Shown here: positions 11,569-22,423 of the stretch, one piece after another
Numbering within the stretch: position 1 is the first letter of the stretch
Layout of the letters: each line of letters starts with the position of its first letter
Assembly (NCBI RefSeq): GCF_000208865.1
Contig: NC_018391.1
Coordinates: 2,611,014-2,675,013, forward strand
Direction of reading: 5' to 3'
DNA: 64,000 nucleotides
Source of the DNA: Neospora caninum Liverpool
Lineage: Eukaryota > Apicomplexa > Conoidasida > Eucoccidiorida > Sarcocystidae
Translations under genes and position numbers: made by a program
The notes under the pieces: generated by a model
What the model saw: the letters and a program-made list of their open reading frames with translations, nothing else
What the model was told of the DNA's origin: nothing
The model's database searches: none

Positions 11569-13051
11569 TCATTCCCGCGGTGTCTATCCAGATAACAGTG
11601 CCTATTTGTATCTCTCTCGGCATGATGGCGTGTGTAGAAATACGTACGCGCTTTCACGCACGTAACGCCAAAGGTATGCCTACGTAAGGTTCTAAGAATA
11701 ACAGCCTCACTTTCACTGTGGAAACACCGAAAGAAGAGCCATTTCGCCGCCTCGTGAGGAAATGTCCCTTTCTCTTCTTTAAGCGTCCACGTCCGTTTGC
11801 CGCTCTCGGCGTGATCCGCCTTTGCTTTCTTCTTTCTTCTCGCGTCGTCACACTTCTTTCCCGAGGTTTTACCTCCCTCCAGCTCCTCCGAACGTTTAAA
11901 AGCCGAAAGCCGACTCCTTCCTGCCTGTTTGGCAAGCGGGTCTGGTGTCTGGTGCCTCATGTAAATTCACCTGTGACAAGGTCGCTACCTGCATCCTCTA
12001 TTTCCACGCATGCGGTCTCATGCAAATGTCTGCATGCGCGCTGGGCTTAACCCGCCGATGCGCGGGCTCAAGTCGCCTTGCATGCAGAAGGCCATAAACA
12101 ATTCGAACGGCCTTTCGCCTACGCCACAGAGCCACGCAGAATTTTACCACTAATGCGTGCAAACACTGGCGTGGGCGCGTTTCTCCCGCTCCCCACATAT
12201 ACGCCCACATCTGCTACTATACAATTAAAAAAAAACGAGAGCTTCGCATCCTCAGGAAACTTAAACATGACCTGTAAACATACGCGAATATATATACATA
12301 TATATATATATATATGCATGTAGGCTTATGTGCATAGTCATATACTCACGCTGACACTCACATACGTAAACATATACATATATATATATATATATATATA
12401 TCTGTATATATTCATATATAATGTCTACACATGCGAAAGATAGTTTTAGAATGTTTTGCCTGTCTGGAGAACCGTGTTCAGCCCTTTTCGTATGTGAGTC
12501 CCGCAGGCCGTCTTCTGGGTCGCCGCGTAGGCCTTGCAGACCTGCGTGTTTTGGATTCGCGGATTGGTGAAAGAATGAAGCTGACAACGCGAAGTAACGG
12601 CTGGGTGAAATTTACCATGGACATCATCATGCGCAACTTTGAATTTCATGGCCTCTCGACGAGTTCGTCGTTTCCGGCGATGACTTCGCTGGTCTTGCCT
12701 TCGCCTTCCCCGGCCTCTTCGCACCCTCCTGGTGGCCCTTTTTCCGGCTCCTCACCCTGCGCTGCATGCACTGCATGCACTGCATGCGCGCCGAGCGCCG
12801 CTCTCCAGGCGTCTCCACATGCCCCGAGTGCATGCACTTGGTCGCCGACTGGTGGGAGATTGGGCGAGGAAAGGACGCGAGAAGCGGCTCGGCGATCGAG
12901 AACCCTGGCCTACTTCAACACCTCCAGCAGCCTCCGAACGTCGCTCGACGGCGCGGCGCCTGTCGTCGAGGCTGTCACGGCTCGAGGCTTGTTCGCGCGA
13001 AGTGGAATCAGTTCTCTTTCGGAGCAAGGAGCTGACAAGAAAAGAGAATAG
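8415..13051 (+). CDS. B9D2: B9 domain-containing protein 2 homologue (ciliary transition zone)
   Basis: Exons 8415-9062, 9394-9475, 9774-9841, 10354-10477, 11291-11389 and 12507-13051 join in phase to 521 residues. From exon 2 the protein follows B9D2 throughout: AEVHFVGELE, LFCEISFEAG followed by NHWLSLCKAADQ, VGDVYLWNHPVDLHYA, GWPRCRISVWKL, YGTVSLPTAAGHHEF, CHTWTPLG, and the closing strand WVKFTMDIIMRNFEFHG. B9D2 acts with B9D1 and MKS1 in the MKS module of the transition zone, the gate at the base of cilia and flagella; in coccidia the only flagellated cell is the microgamete. Human B9D2 has about 175 residues, so this copy is unusual in having a 216-residue Ser/Thr-rich N-terminal exon ahead of the domain and a ~130-residue low-complexity C-terminal tail. 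The tail contains a TGCATGC tandem repeat encoding ACTACTACA. The final exon could be spliced further; the B9 core is secure. Confidence 0.9.
12765..12788. repeat. tandem TGCATGC repeat inside the B9D2 coding exon
   Basis: Three copies of TGCATGC spaced by ten bases (unit TGCATGCACT) lie in the last exon of the B9D2-like gene and encode an Ala-Cys-Thr tripeptide repeat. TGCATGC is a known over-represented motif and ApiAP2-type binding site in apicomplexan upstream regions; here it is in coding sequence. Confidence 0.85.
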
Positions 13052-13782
13052 ACAAGGAGCGCGAAGACAAGACGCAGACGATGGGCAAAGCGGAGAAAGA
13101 ACGCGGGAGAGAAGGCCAACAGACCACCGCAGAGGAGAGGAAGGAAATGCGAGCAAGGGAAACGGGAAAAAGGAAACAGGAAAGAGACTGGCTCGATCAA
13201 CGCTCAGGAAGAAGTCGAAAGTGAAAACAGAAAGCTTTGAGATGACGGCGAGAGAGGACCACAGTCCTGAGATCAAAAGTAGGAAGACGCAAAGAGAGGG
13301 AGGGAACAAGAGGACATCCACAGAGGCAATGCCGGTGAAGAGGGGATACACAGAACGCGAAAAGGGGGCTTTCTCCATGTGGAAAGGTAGCGACGCACCT
13401 CGACTTGACTCCGAAAATTTTTTTTCTTGGCGATTCCTGAGACGTCCCGCCGTAAGAGAGTGGTGTCTCCTCACTGCGTTCGCGCTTGACTCCTGTGACT
13501 CTGAAGACTCTTGGCTACTTCGTTTTTCTCTCGTCCACCGCGAGAAACACCTGCTCACATGCTAGTATGATCAATGTACTGGGGAGCGGTTAAACTATAG
13601 CCGCGTGGCGAATTATCCGTACACACCAGGCGACGCGCACTTCTCTGACGCACCCATCGAGCCTCCGTGTGGTGTCTCCCGCGCGCTCTCGCGTGTGCTT
13701 CTCCTCTCGAACGCCGCGTGGAGACTCCACAGAAGCTCGCCGGGTCTTGGTTCGTTGGGGGGGAGAAATCCGTTCTTCGCCT
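13052..13782. other. convergent 3' spacer between B9D2 and Sir2 genes
   Basis: The two flanking genes end towards each other across 731 bases, which should hold both 3' untranslated regions. The first half is purine-rich on the plus strand and stays open in one frame (to 13565), but without protein-like character. No promoter or RNA gene was recognised. Confidence 0.6.
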
Positions 13783-16700
13783 TCACACTGTCTCCTTGTG
13801 AGCTAGCCCAGTGACCATCCTGAAGAAGTTCCTCTGCGCGGCGCTGTGCAGCTGAGTCAGCCACGCGCGGACTTCGCTGGGACACGCGGAGAGCAACACG
13901 TCGCTGGCGTCTCCCACGATTCGCCGCATGCGAGGAAGAGGACGCACCTCGAGAACGCTGCCTCTCTCTGGACTTCCGGCCGCCGCAAAATCGGCAGGGA
14001 GGGACGGGAGACAGTGCGCGAGAGAAGAGAGGGGTGCGGCGGGGAGAGAAACGGATCCCTCAGACCAACCAGGCGACTCTGGAGACGAACCAGCAAACGT
14101 GGAAGAGCGGGACGAAACGGAAGGAGCGAACGCGGGAGAAGCGGAAGAGGGCGAGGAGGGGAGTTCTGTCTTCGTTCTTCGGCTCGGATCTCCCACGTGT
14201 CTTCCGGTCTCTCCGAGTCGGTTCGCCGTTTTTTCCGTCTCGTGAAGGTTTGGAGACGCAAAGAGAGACAGGCTCTCCTCCGGCGAGGCCACGTCTTCAC
14301 ACGACGTCGACGAAGACCCGCCGCCGTCGGCGTGGAGACAGTCCAGCTCGGCACTCGTCTCTTTTGTCACTGTTTCTAAGACCGCACCCCCGGCTTTCTC
14401 ACCTCGGCCCGGTCTCTCGCCTGTCCCTCTTCTCTCGCCTTCGTGGTCTTGTGTCTTGACCGCTGTCGCGTTTTCTGCCTTCACTGCACTGCCGTCTCCT
14501 CGCGCCGCGGCTCCTCTGTCTTCTGGCCTCAGCTTCTCCGTTTCTTCACAGCCGCTCACTTCGCGCCTTGACACTCGACTCCGCGGGGTCGGCACGCGCG
14601 CTCGAGCTGCGGTGAACAGCGCCGCATACTGCGAGTCCAGAAACGCCTTCTGTCGCTCTGTCGCCTCGTAGGAGGCGTCCAGGCAGCTGCCGCTGTTGAT
14701 GCAAAACACCTCGCCACCAGCCTCGGGTCCTCCAAAAGTTTGTGTTTCTCCAGACGCGCCGTTTCTCCCTGACTGCCTCCGGGTGGATTCTGCGCCTTCT
14801 GTCTGATGCCGCGGAGCAGTGGAGCTTCCGTTCTCGAAACCTGCGGCCTTTCTGAGTCTCGAATCCTTTTCTCCTTCGCTTTCTCCCCAACTGTGCGTGC
14901 GGCTGCGGAAAAGGCGCCGCGCCTTCACTGCGTGCGAGTGAAGCAGCACAGGCCAGTCTGTAGAGGCCGTGCTGAACGATGTTCCCACAAAAACCAGAGA
15001 CGGTGCACTCTCTTGAACGTCTACCGAGAAGGCTGAAGGCGGAAACTGCAAAGAAGCTCCAAGAGCCGAGCCGGGAGGCTCAGTGGCGCCGCCCTCACCG
15101 TTTCTCGTTTCGAAACTCGGAGAGAAAGAAAGGTCCTCCATTGTGCTTTCTCCTGCTCTCCCTCGTTTCCCGCCTCCCTGCGTCTTCTCGCCACCGCGGC
15201 CTCGCTCTGTTTCGGCTGTTTCGTCTCGCGTTTCTTCCTTTTCTTCTTTTGCTCCGTCGTTTGTCTGCTCTTCTGCCCGCGAGGAAGGGCGCGGCGAGCC
15301 TCCGGATGCGGTGTCTCTTGACCGATTCACGTCGCTCTCTTTCGCACTCTTCACCCCGCCAAGAAAAAGGAAGGCGTGGCGGAAAGCCGCGGGGCTCTCG
15401 AAGGCGCTGTGGGGCGAGAGAAAGAGAGACTCGTCGAACCAGAGGCACAGAGGCAGACAGAGGGAAGAACACGACGGGCAGACAGGCAGCATAATCGAGC
15501 TACTCCGGGCTTTCTCCAGAGCCTCAGACGAAGGGTGGAGGCGCGCGGAAGGGAATGTCGGCAAAACAGAGAGAGAAGAGGCCGAAGGAAATGGAGACGC
15601 GGAAACGAAATCGTCGCTCGGCGAGGGCGCACTCCAGGGATCCAGCGTCTCGCAAGGAGTCCGAGGGAAGCGCCGGTTTGCGATCTGAAGCGCGCCTTCG
15701 TCTCCAGCTGCCTCGTCGAGCGACTCGTTTTCCGCCTTCTCCTTCTCTTCGCTTCTCCATGCGTCCTCTCCACGATGCGCTTTCTTCTTTTCTGGCGTCG
15801 TACCTTTTTCTGCAGGGTACGGACACCACGCGACCTGCGTTTCGTGGAGCGGAAGATGGAAGCGGAAAGCGCAAGACGCGTCTCCGCTTCCCCCACTCTC
15901 TGCTTCTCGCCAGATCAGTCGTTCGTCTCTTTCGCCTGCCGACCTTAGCGAGGTGGAAACCGCAGTCCTGTCCGCCTCATCCTGTTCGTTCTTCACTGTT
16001 TCTCTCGCTCCTCGTCGCTCCCTTTCGGACGCGAATTTTCTCTGGTCTCCTCCCGCGACGCTGGAAAGGAGCACACGAGATGATGGAAGCAACCCCGAGC
16101 ACCTGTAGCTGTAAATGGATCCATGGAGTTCATACACGTTCTTCTCTCCTGCCTGCCCGTCGACGCCGCATGCGTCAGGGATTCGCCACCAACCTCCACG
16201 GGTCGCCAGGCCCCGCCACACCGCTTTAGGGACTCGTGAGGCCGAAAGAGAAGATCCTCCTTCTTCCCCTCTTTCTTCTCCGCGGTGCGCCTCCATCTTT
16301 CGCTCTTGTGTCCCTTCGTTCTCTCTCTCCGCCGTCTGTTCTGTCTCCGCACCTGTGGCTTTCTGCAGTTTCTTTTCCCTCTCCAGTGCCTTCCGACAGA
16401 GCTGCGTGGCCATCGCGTCTCTCAGGATGACGAGAGCGACGTGGTGCATCCGGTCGACATTCTGGGTGACGAGAAGAACGGACGAGGGCCGCGAGAGAAG
16501 AAGAAAGGCGAGGACAAAGTGGCCAGGGGAGGGAAACGCGCGCCGAAACAGGCGCGGGTCATGTGCTCGGTACCAGAAAGAAGAAAACCTGAGAGACGCG
16601 AAAAAACCCGGCGAGGCATGAACAGGGTGGAGGCGAGAGGGAGAGAAGAGCGATGAGAAAACGGCAGCCGCGGGCGCGAAAACTCACATCCACAGGAGAC

Positions 16701-18261
16701 TCGAGAACACCACAGAGAGACCAGGAGGCAAAGCACGGGGATGCAGTGGAATGAAGCCGAAAAGACAAGAAGAGTAGGAGAACACTGTGAGCCTGCATCC
16801 GACTGCGATGGAGGCTCTCCTTACCCGCTCTCTCTCTCTGTCTGTGCGTCTTCCTCTGAGTTGTCGTTTGGTGCTGCGCCTTCTGTCTACTTGCTACGCT
16901 CCATTACCCTCAGGGGTGTATCAACACTGGATCCATCTCTGTTTGATCCGACACGTCTCTCCTGTCTGTCTCCAACAGAACAGATCTCTTCGCACATGCA
17001 TAAGGCTGGGAAGAATCTTTTTCACGTGTGGCTCAGAGCGGCACTTTGCTTCTCTGTCTTCCCTGTTTACCATCTCTCTTTTTCTCGGCGAAAGGTGGAG
17101 ACAAGGCCCCAGTCTTCCGATGCCATGCCGCGCGTTCTCTGTTGCGGCATTGCGCTTCCCAGGCGTTTTTCTCCTCTTCCTTGTTTGGTTTTCTTTCTCG
17201 CTTTTCCCGTCTCGCCTGCGTCTTCTCCGTCCCAAACAACTGCAGGTTCCAGAGAACGCCGCCCCGCCGAAGAAGCTGGACTCGCCGTCTCCCCCTCGAC
17301 TCTCCTTTCACTGGAGTCTGTGGACGAGCGTCTCGCCTCTTCCTTTTCTTCTGCCTCGTCGCTGCGGCCGCGGGCGCTCTCATTTCTCCCATCCCCTCGC
17401 CGACGCCTTTTCGCCTGGCTTAAGGCCCCGCCCTCAAACGCCGAGCTGGCCTTGCGGTAGAGGGGAATGCCGCTGCCGACACTGAGGCCTGCAAAAGAGC
17501 AGACAGAGAGAAGACAAGGAAACATGAAGAGAGAAATCCCAGCGAACAGAGAGAGCGGACAGATCGAAGACGGAAGAGAGGCAGACGAACAGAGATGGTG
17601 CACTTTGGAGAAGAGGAACGGAGAGGGGTGAGGCAAGACCGACTTGCTGCCCGCGACGAGGCAGGTCGGAGAGAAGAAAGGCAGGTGAGACGGAAGAGAA
17701 GGAAGAGGGCCGAGGAAGGCTGAAGAACGAAGAAAGGAGGAGACAAAAGGCAAAGACACGAAACAAGGGAAAGGACGAGAGAGAAAAAACAGACAGAGAA
17801 CGCAGAGAGGGCGAGGGTGGGAATAGAGAGAAACGGATACTGAGAAACGGGACAGGAGACGAAGTTGGAGAGGCATCGGGTTTGTCACGGAGGACCGGGG
17901 GGTTAGAGAGCGAAGGGGAGAAAACGACTGAGAAAGAACAGGAAAAAAGCAAGGACGATGCAGCCAGCACGCGTGCGTGGCAGAGCGAATGGAAACGATT
18001 TTTCAACAGACCGGAGAATTCTGGAAAAGATGGAGAATTCTGGAAAAAACGGAGAGCTCCAAAAACAAAAACCAACAACCCTCCGCTTCTCTCGAACAGC
18101 TTACGGAGAAACGGGAAAACATCCGTACCTGCCCCGGTCACAAAAAGAATTTTTTGTTTGCCTTCGTCGCTCTGAAAAAAATCAGTCGACGCCGAGGCAG
18201 AGCCAAAGAGGAGACGCCGTAGAGCGTCGAGATTTCCCGAGGTGCGAGTTCGTCTTTCCAT
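13783..18261 (-). CDS. large Sir2-family NAD-dependent deacylase-like protein
   Basis: Three exons, 18129-18261, 17071-17488 and 13783-16588, join in phase to 1118 residues. The Sir2 core is clear: VTGAGLSVGSGIPLYR (residues ~40-55, NAD-binding GAGxSxxxGIPxxR), FRREKERWF, PSPGHFVLAF, TQNVDRMH (~225-232), the catalytic His in YELHGS (~339), CPSC (~554-557), WFDESLF, FVGTSFS (~718) and a late CINSGS. Sirtuins remove acetyl or longer acyl groups from lysine using NAD. The core is stretched by charged low-complexity inserts: about 85 extra residues between TQNVD and the catalytic His, and hundreds between the zinc cysteines and VGTSF. The first zinc pair is not a CxxC; the nearest candidates are single Cys residues at ~347 and ~439, so zinc binding is uncertain. 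Size and inserts recall the very large apicomplexan Sir2B class, an inference. Both intron junctions fall inside core motifs, which makes them reliable. Confidence 0.9.
18011..18046. repeat. two-copy direct repeat with GAATTC core in Sir2 intron 1
   Basis: GGAGAATTCTGGAAAA occurs twice 18 bases apart in the first intron of the Sir2-family gene, separated by GA/AT. The GAATTC centre is itself palindromic. It may be a simple local duplication. Confidence 0.8.
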
Positions 18262-19749
18262 TTCTCTCTTCTCTGCACTCTGGAGGAGACGGAAAGCAGT
18301 CGCGTCTTTCCAATTCTTTCTCGGTCATGAGGATCTGCCTCTCCTCTCTCTGCTCCCTTCCTTGACATCTCTCACCTTGACATCTCTCCGCATGCGTCTT
18401 CGTATTCCTCCTCCACGTTTTCCTTGCGTTTCCTTCCTGCGAAGATGTCCTCGTGGTGTTCTTTCTGAATCTTCGAAATTTGCTGACGCCGTCTTTCCCT
18501 GTGCCTTTCTGCGCGTCTCCGCCTCTTCTTGCTAGAAGTGCTTGCTTCTTCTCTTCAACACATCTGGTTTTCGTCTCTTCTTCTGACGCTGGGTGTTGTC
18601 TTTTTCTGTCATCCCTGTACTGTCCCTTCCGCCGTTCTCCGTCTAGTCGACGCGATCCTTGTTCGTCTTCCTTCTTTTCTCCCAACTTCGTTCTTCTTTC
18701 TTTCTTCCTTTCCTCTTCGATTCTCTATTCTGTTCTTTTTCCCTCCATGTGTCTTTGGCCCTTCTCTGCATTGCCCGTGTGTGCGTCGGCTTGTCGCCCT
18801 CTCCGTCGCGTTTCAGCGACTCCACTGGAATGTGCACGATCGCATGCAAGGAGAGGGCATGCGGAGATGGGAGAAGAAAGAAAGAAAGAGAAGAAAGAAA
18901 GAGAAGAAATCACCTCCGTTTCCTGCCGTGAAAAGTAGTTTAAAGAAGCGAGGAGCGCAGTGGCAGATGTGCGCATGTAGATTCGGATTTTCTAGTTGAA
19001 AAAACGCGCGAGTTGCATGCGCCTGCCAAGTGTCTAGACAACGGGCCATCGCCGATTCCTCCGTTTCACACCTCACCAGGAGAGAACACGTTAAGTGACG
19101 AGTTCTCTGTTTTCTCCAGGATTTTTCTGGAGGAAAAAGGAGGGAAGGAAAGGAGGTGAGCGTCACAATTGGGGGAGAGCGCGCGCGTGCGGACTCTCGC
19201 TCCTTTTCCCCGGGGACAAAGTCTGATGCTCGAGTTGGATGCTGCTTCTCTCCGTAAACGCCTTTTTTCGAAAAGTTCTGTTTCCTTTGCCTCTGTAGGC
19301 AAGTTTTGTAATCTTGGAATCTCGCTACGACGCAGAGCAGTAACCCCCCCCCCCCCCCAGTTTTTTTACGTGTCTCTCCGCTTTCCTCTCGCGTTCTCGC
19401 GTCGTCTCTGCCTCTCTTTTTCGTCTCTTTTTCTGTCGCTCGGTCGGCGCACAGACCCCTTGTTTGCGAAAACAGATCCGTCTCCTCACTCCCCTGTCGC
19501 AAGATTTTTTGGACTGTCGTTTCTCCAACCCTTCCAATCTCGCTGACAACGCCGGCTCACCCTTTTCTCTGAGTGTTTCTTCCCTTCTTTCGCCTGCGCA
19601 GCGCGTTTTGCCTCCTGGTTGGATTTTTGTTCTCTCTCCCTCTTCTGCTTTGTACGTCTTCCTCCCCTCACCCTCCTTCCCATTTTTCGTCTTCCCACCC
19701 TCTGTTCCCCACTCTTCTTCTCGCTCCGTTTCTCTGCTCTGCCGTCACG
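18262..19749. promoter_or_regulatory. shared divergent promoter region of Sir2 and CstF-64 genes
   Basis: The start codons of the Sir2-family gene (minus) and the CstF-64 gene (plus) lie 1488 bases apart with no gene between, so both promoters must be here. The CstF-64 side is strongly pyrimidine-rich. CGTCTCT, the complement of the WGAGACG element described upstream of Toxoplasma genes, occurs at 18572-18578, 19403-19409 and 19422-19428. A GAAA-rich tract lies near 18873-18906 and a 15-C run at 19344-19358. Assigning the elements to either gene is inference. Confidence 0.45.
19344..19358. repeat. 15-base C homopolymer
   Basis: An uninterrupted C run in the divergent spacer upstream of the CstF-64 start; its length may be unreliable in the assembly. 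Confidence 0.9.
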
Positions 19750-22392
19750 ATGAGTCGGTCGATGGAGCGCAACTCGTCTCCGTCTTCGGGGGCGTATCAG
19801 ATGTGGTTGGGGAACATCCCATTTGATGCCACCGAAGAAGATTTGAAGACACTGCTGTCGCGCGTGGGCCGCGTACTGCAGGTTCGCATCAAGTACGACG
19901 AGGGAGGCCAGAGCAAGGGGTTTGCCTTCTGCGAATTCCCCGATCCGGAGACGTGTTACCTCGCGTACGTCACCCTGAACAACGTCGACTTGGGCGGCAG
20001 GAAACTGAAGATCGACTTCGCCACCGACGAGCTCCGCCAGCGCTTCGGTTCCTCGGGCGGAGGCGGACCCAGCGGGGGAGTCTCGCGCCCCGAGAGACGA
20101 AAGGCGCATGCTGCGGCCTTGCCGAGTTCTGCCCCGACTAGCGCGGACGAAACCTTTCGAGGCGCGGGCGCCGTTTCGTCTCTTCTCGGGCCTTTCCACG
20201 CGGGAGAGAGTCTGTTGGGCCCCGCCCCCAGTGGGAAGCTTGCAGGCCGCGGAAGAGACAGTCGCGGGCCGTTCTTCGACACGCGAGCTCCGGGCTTCGG
20301 GCTCCGATCCCGGGCACTCACTCTGTACGACGGCGCTGCGGCCGCGACCGACATCATGGAGATTCTTCGGACGTTTTCCACGACGCAGTTGCTGGCCTTT
20401 CTCGGCGATTTGAAGAAACTGATGAAAGAAGACGCCGCCTCCTGTCGGCGGTTGCTCCGCGCACACCCGGCTCTGGTGTACGCGGCGCTGCATGCAGTCT
20501 ATTTGTTGGGGGCGTCGCGCGCCGAGAGCGACGGCCGCAAGCAAGAAGGCAGAAGCAGCCAGCGGTCGTCTTCTCTCGCCCCGCCCGAGAAGAAACAGAA
20601 AGTGGCGGATGCACCAAAGGAGACAACCCGCGAAGCAGAGAAGCGCGCCACGTCGCTCGAGAGGGACGACCTCCGCTCGCTCGAACGCCGCATGGGCCTG
20701 CCGGAGGCGCAGCTCGAGAAGGCCAGGAGGAACCGGGCGGAACGCCTCGAGCAACTCCAGCACGCAGGACTCTCTGTTCAAATCTCTAATGTCGTCTCTC
20801 AAGACAAGCCCGTCCACGGTCGTGCCCATGGCGCGGGCGAGAAGGCGACGAGGTCGCCCGGGGACGTGGGGACGCGGCCTGACGGCCCCGGGGGCATTGG
20901 CGGCCTCGGTCCGCAGGCTGGTGGAGCCCAACTCGCGAGCCCGCTGGCGCCCGAAAAAGTGGGCCCAATCGGAGACAGGGCGGCGCCGCTTTTGGAGACA
21001 CCCGCGGTGGGAGGGCGACCGCTTCCGGGTTTCGGCGAGGCGACTGCGCCGCCTCAGGCGCCGCTCCAGCAGGCTGCTCTCGTGCCCCAGAGCCTGGCTG
21101 CTGTCCCCCACGCTGGAGGTCAGAGTGTCTCTTTGGCGACACCGCTTCCTCAGCCCGTGCGCCCCACCAGAGGGCTGGAGGCGTTCCCGATGCAGGAGGG
21201 GACAGAAAAAGGCCCGCTTCCGGGCCTTCCCGTTGCGCAACGAGGCGCGGCCCGAAGTGTCTCCTCGCCTCCGGCCGATGTCCGAGGCGCCCCCGTTGGA
21301 GCCCCACACCAAGGCCTTCCCCTGCAGGCAGTTGCAGGCAGTGCTGTCCCCCTTACTCCGCCAGAGGCTCGGCAGGGCGCCCTTCCCGTCGGCGTGGCAG
21401 CTGAGGAGCGACGCCCAGTCGAAGAGTCACTGCGCGTGGCGCCGGGAGGGAGACAGTCCGAGGACAGAGACATTTCGTTTACCGCCCTTCGGGGACTCCC
21501 TCCAGACGCAGCACAAGAACGGGGCCTTCCTCCCGGAGGTCCACCCCACGCTCTGCAGGCGCCCCACACGCGCCCTCAGGCAGGGAGACAGGCGGAGACA
21601 CTTGGAGCCTTGCAGCCAGGGCGAGGCGGCGAGCGGCGACAGAGCCTGCATGCAGTCCCCGGGCCTTCGACTGAAGCGCAAATGCTTTCACAGGCGCCTA
21701 CACCTGTGGCGGGCGGTTCCCCGCATCCCGCTCTCGCAGTTCCCCCCGCTTCCGATGCGCTTGTCGGTAGGTGGAATAAAGCAAAGAAGAGAGAGAACGA
21801 CGATTGAGAGGTAGTAGAGGGGCTTGACCCAGAGTCTTCTCTCGGCTTTTCCGCAGAGCACGCGCAGGCCCCGAGGCGTGAGAGCTCCTGCGGCTGCACT
21901 GCTGCGGTGCGAACTGTTGCCGTCTCCGAGCACAGTCGCCTTAAAAGTTAGACTGTTCCCACTGCTCACTGAGCTGGTGCATTGTAGGTTCTGTTTTCTT
22001 CTGTTTCCTTTTTTCAGACGAGGTTTTGAAGAGCCCCGATATCCTTTCCAAGTAAGCCTCTGTTGCCTTCCCCTGTCATATTCCTTTCTTGCTCGTCACT
22101 TCGCTGCCTCGATTTTGTGGATTCTTCTCTACATCCAGCTCTCTTCTCTATTTCGAACTCACGAGGTTTCATCTGCTCTCGCCACCTTTGCCGACGTCTA
22201 CACGTCCGTCGCGTGTATCCCCGTGCAGTGGGCCTCGGGCAGCGAGCGCTTGAAAGCCGCGAAAAACCGTCGCTTGTCCCGTGTCGAGACTGACGCAGAG
22301 AGACTGGTGTATACTCAGGTCCACAGCCTGTGGGTGAATTCTAGTCCTCGGCATGAAACTGTGTGTACCTGACACCGTATATATCTAGTGCG

Positions 22393-22423
<31 letters not shown>

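Noticed and set aside
12732..13565. 277-codon plus-strand frame over the B9D2 tail and 3' spacer
   Set aside because: It overlaps the last B9D2 exon in another frame and is mostly Arg/Glu/Lys repeats; antisense counterpart equally open.
13783..16449. Start of the Sir2 protein at the ATG at 16449
   Set aside because: This Met is the M of TQNVDRMH inside the Sir2 core; the NAD-binding motif lies in two upstream exons that join in phase.
19486..21312. 608-codon open frame antisense to CstF-64 exon 1
   Set aside because: The composition is the arginine/proline-rich kind expected opposite GC-rich coding sequence, no domain is visible, and the plus strand has a clear RRM and hinge.
20492..21814. 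440-codon plus-strand frame overlapping CstF-64
   Set aside because: It is a shifted frame of the Pro/Gly/Ala-rich linker, rich in arginine, with no motif; the true frame continues to the conserved C-terminal domain.
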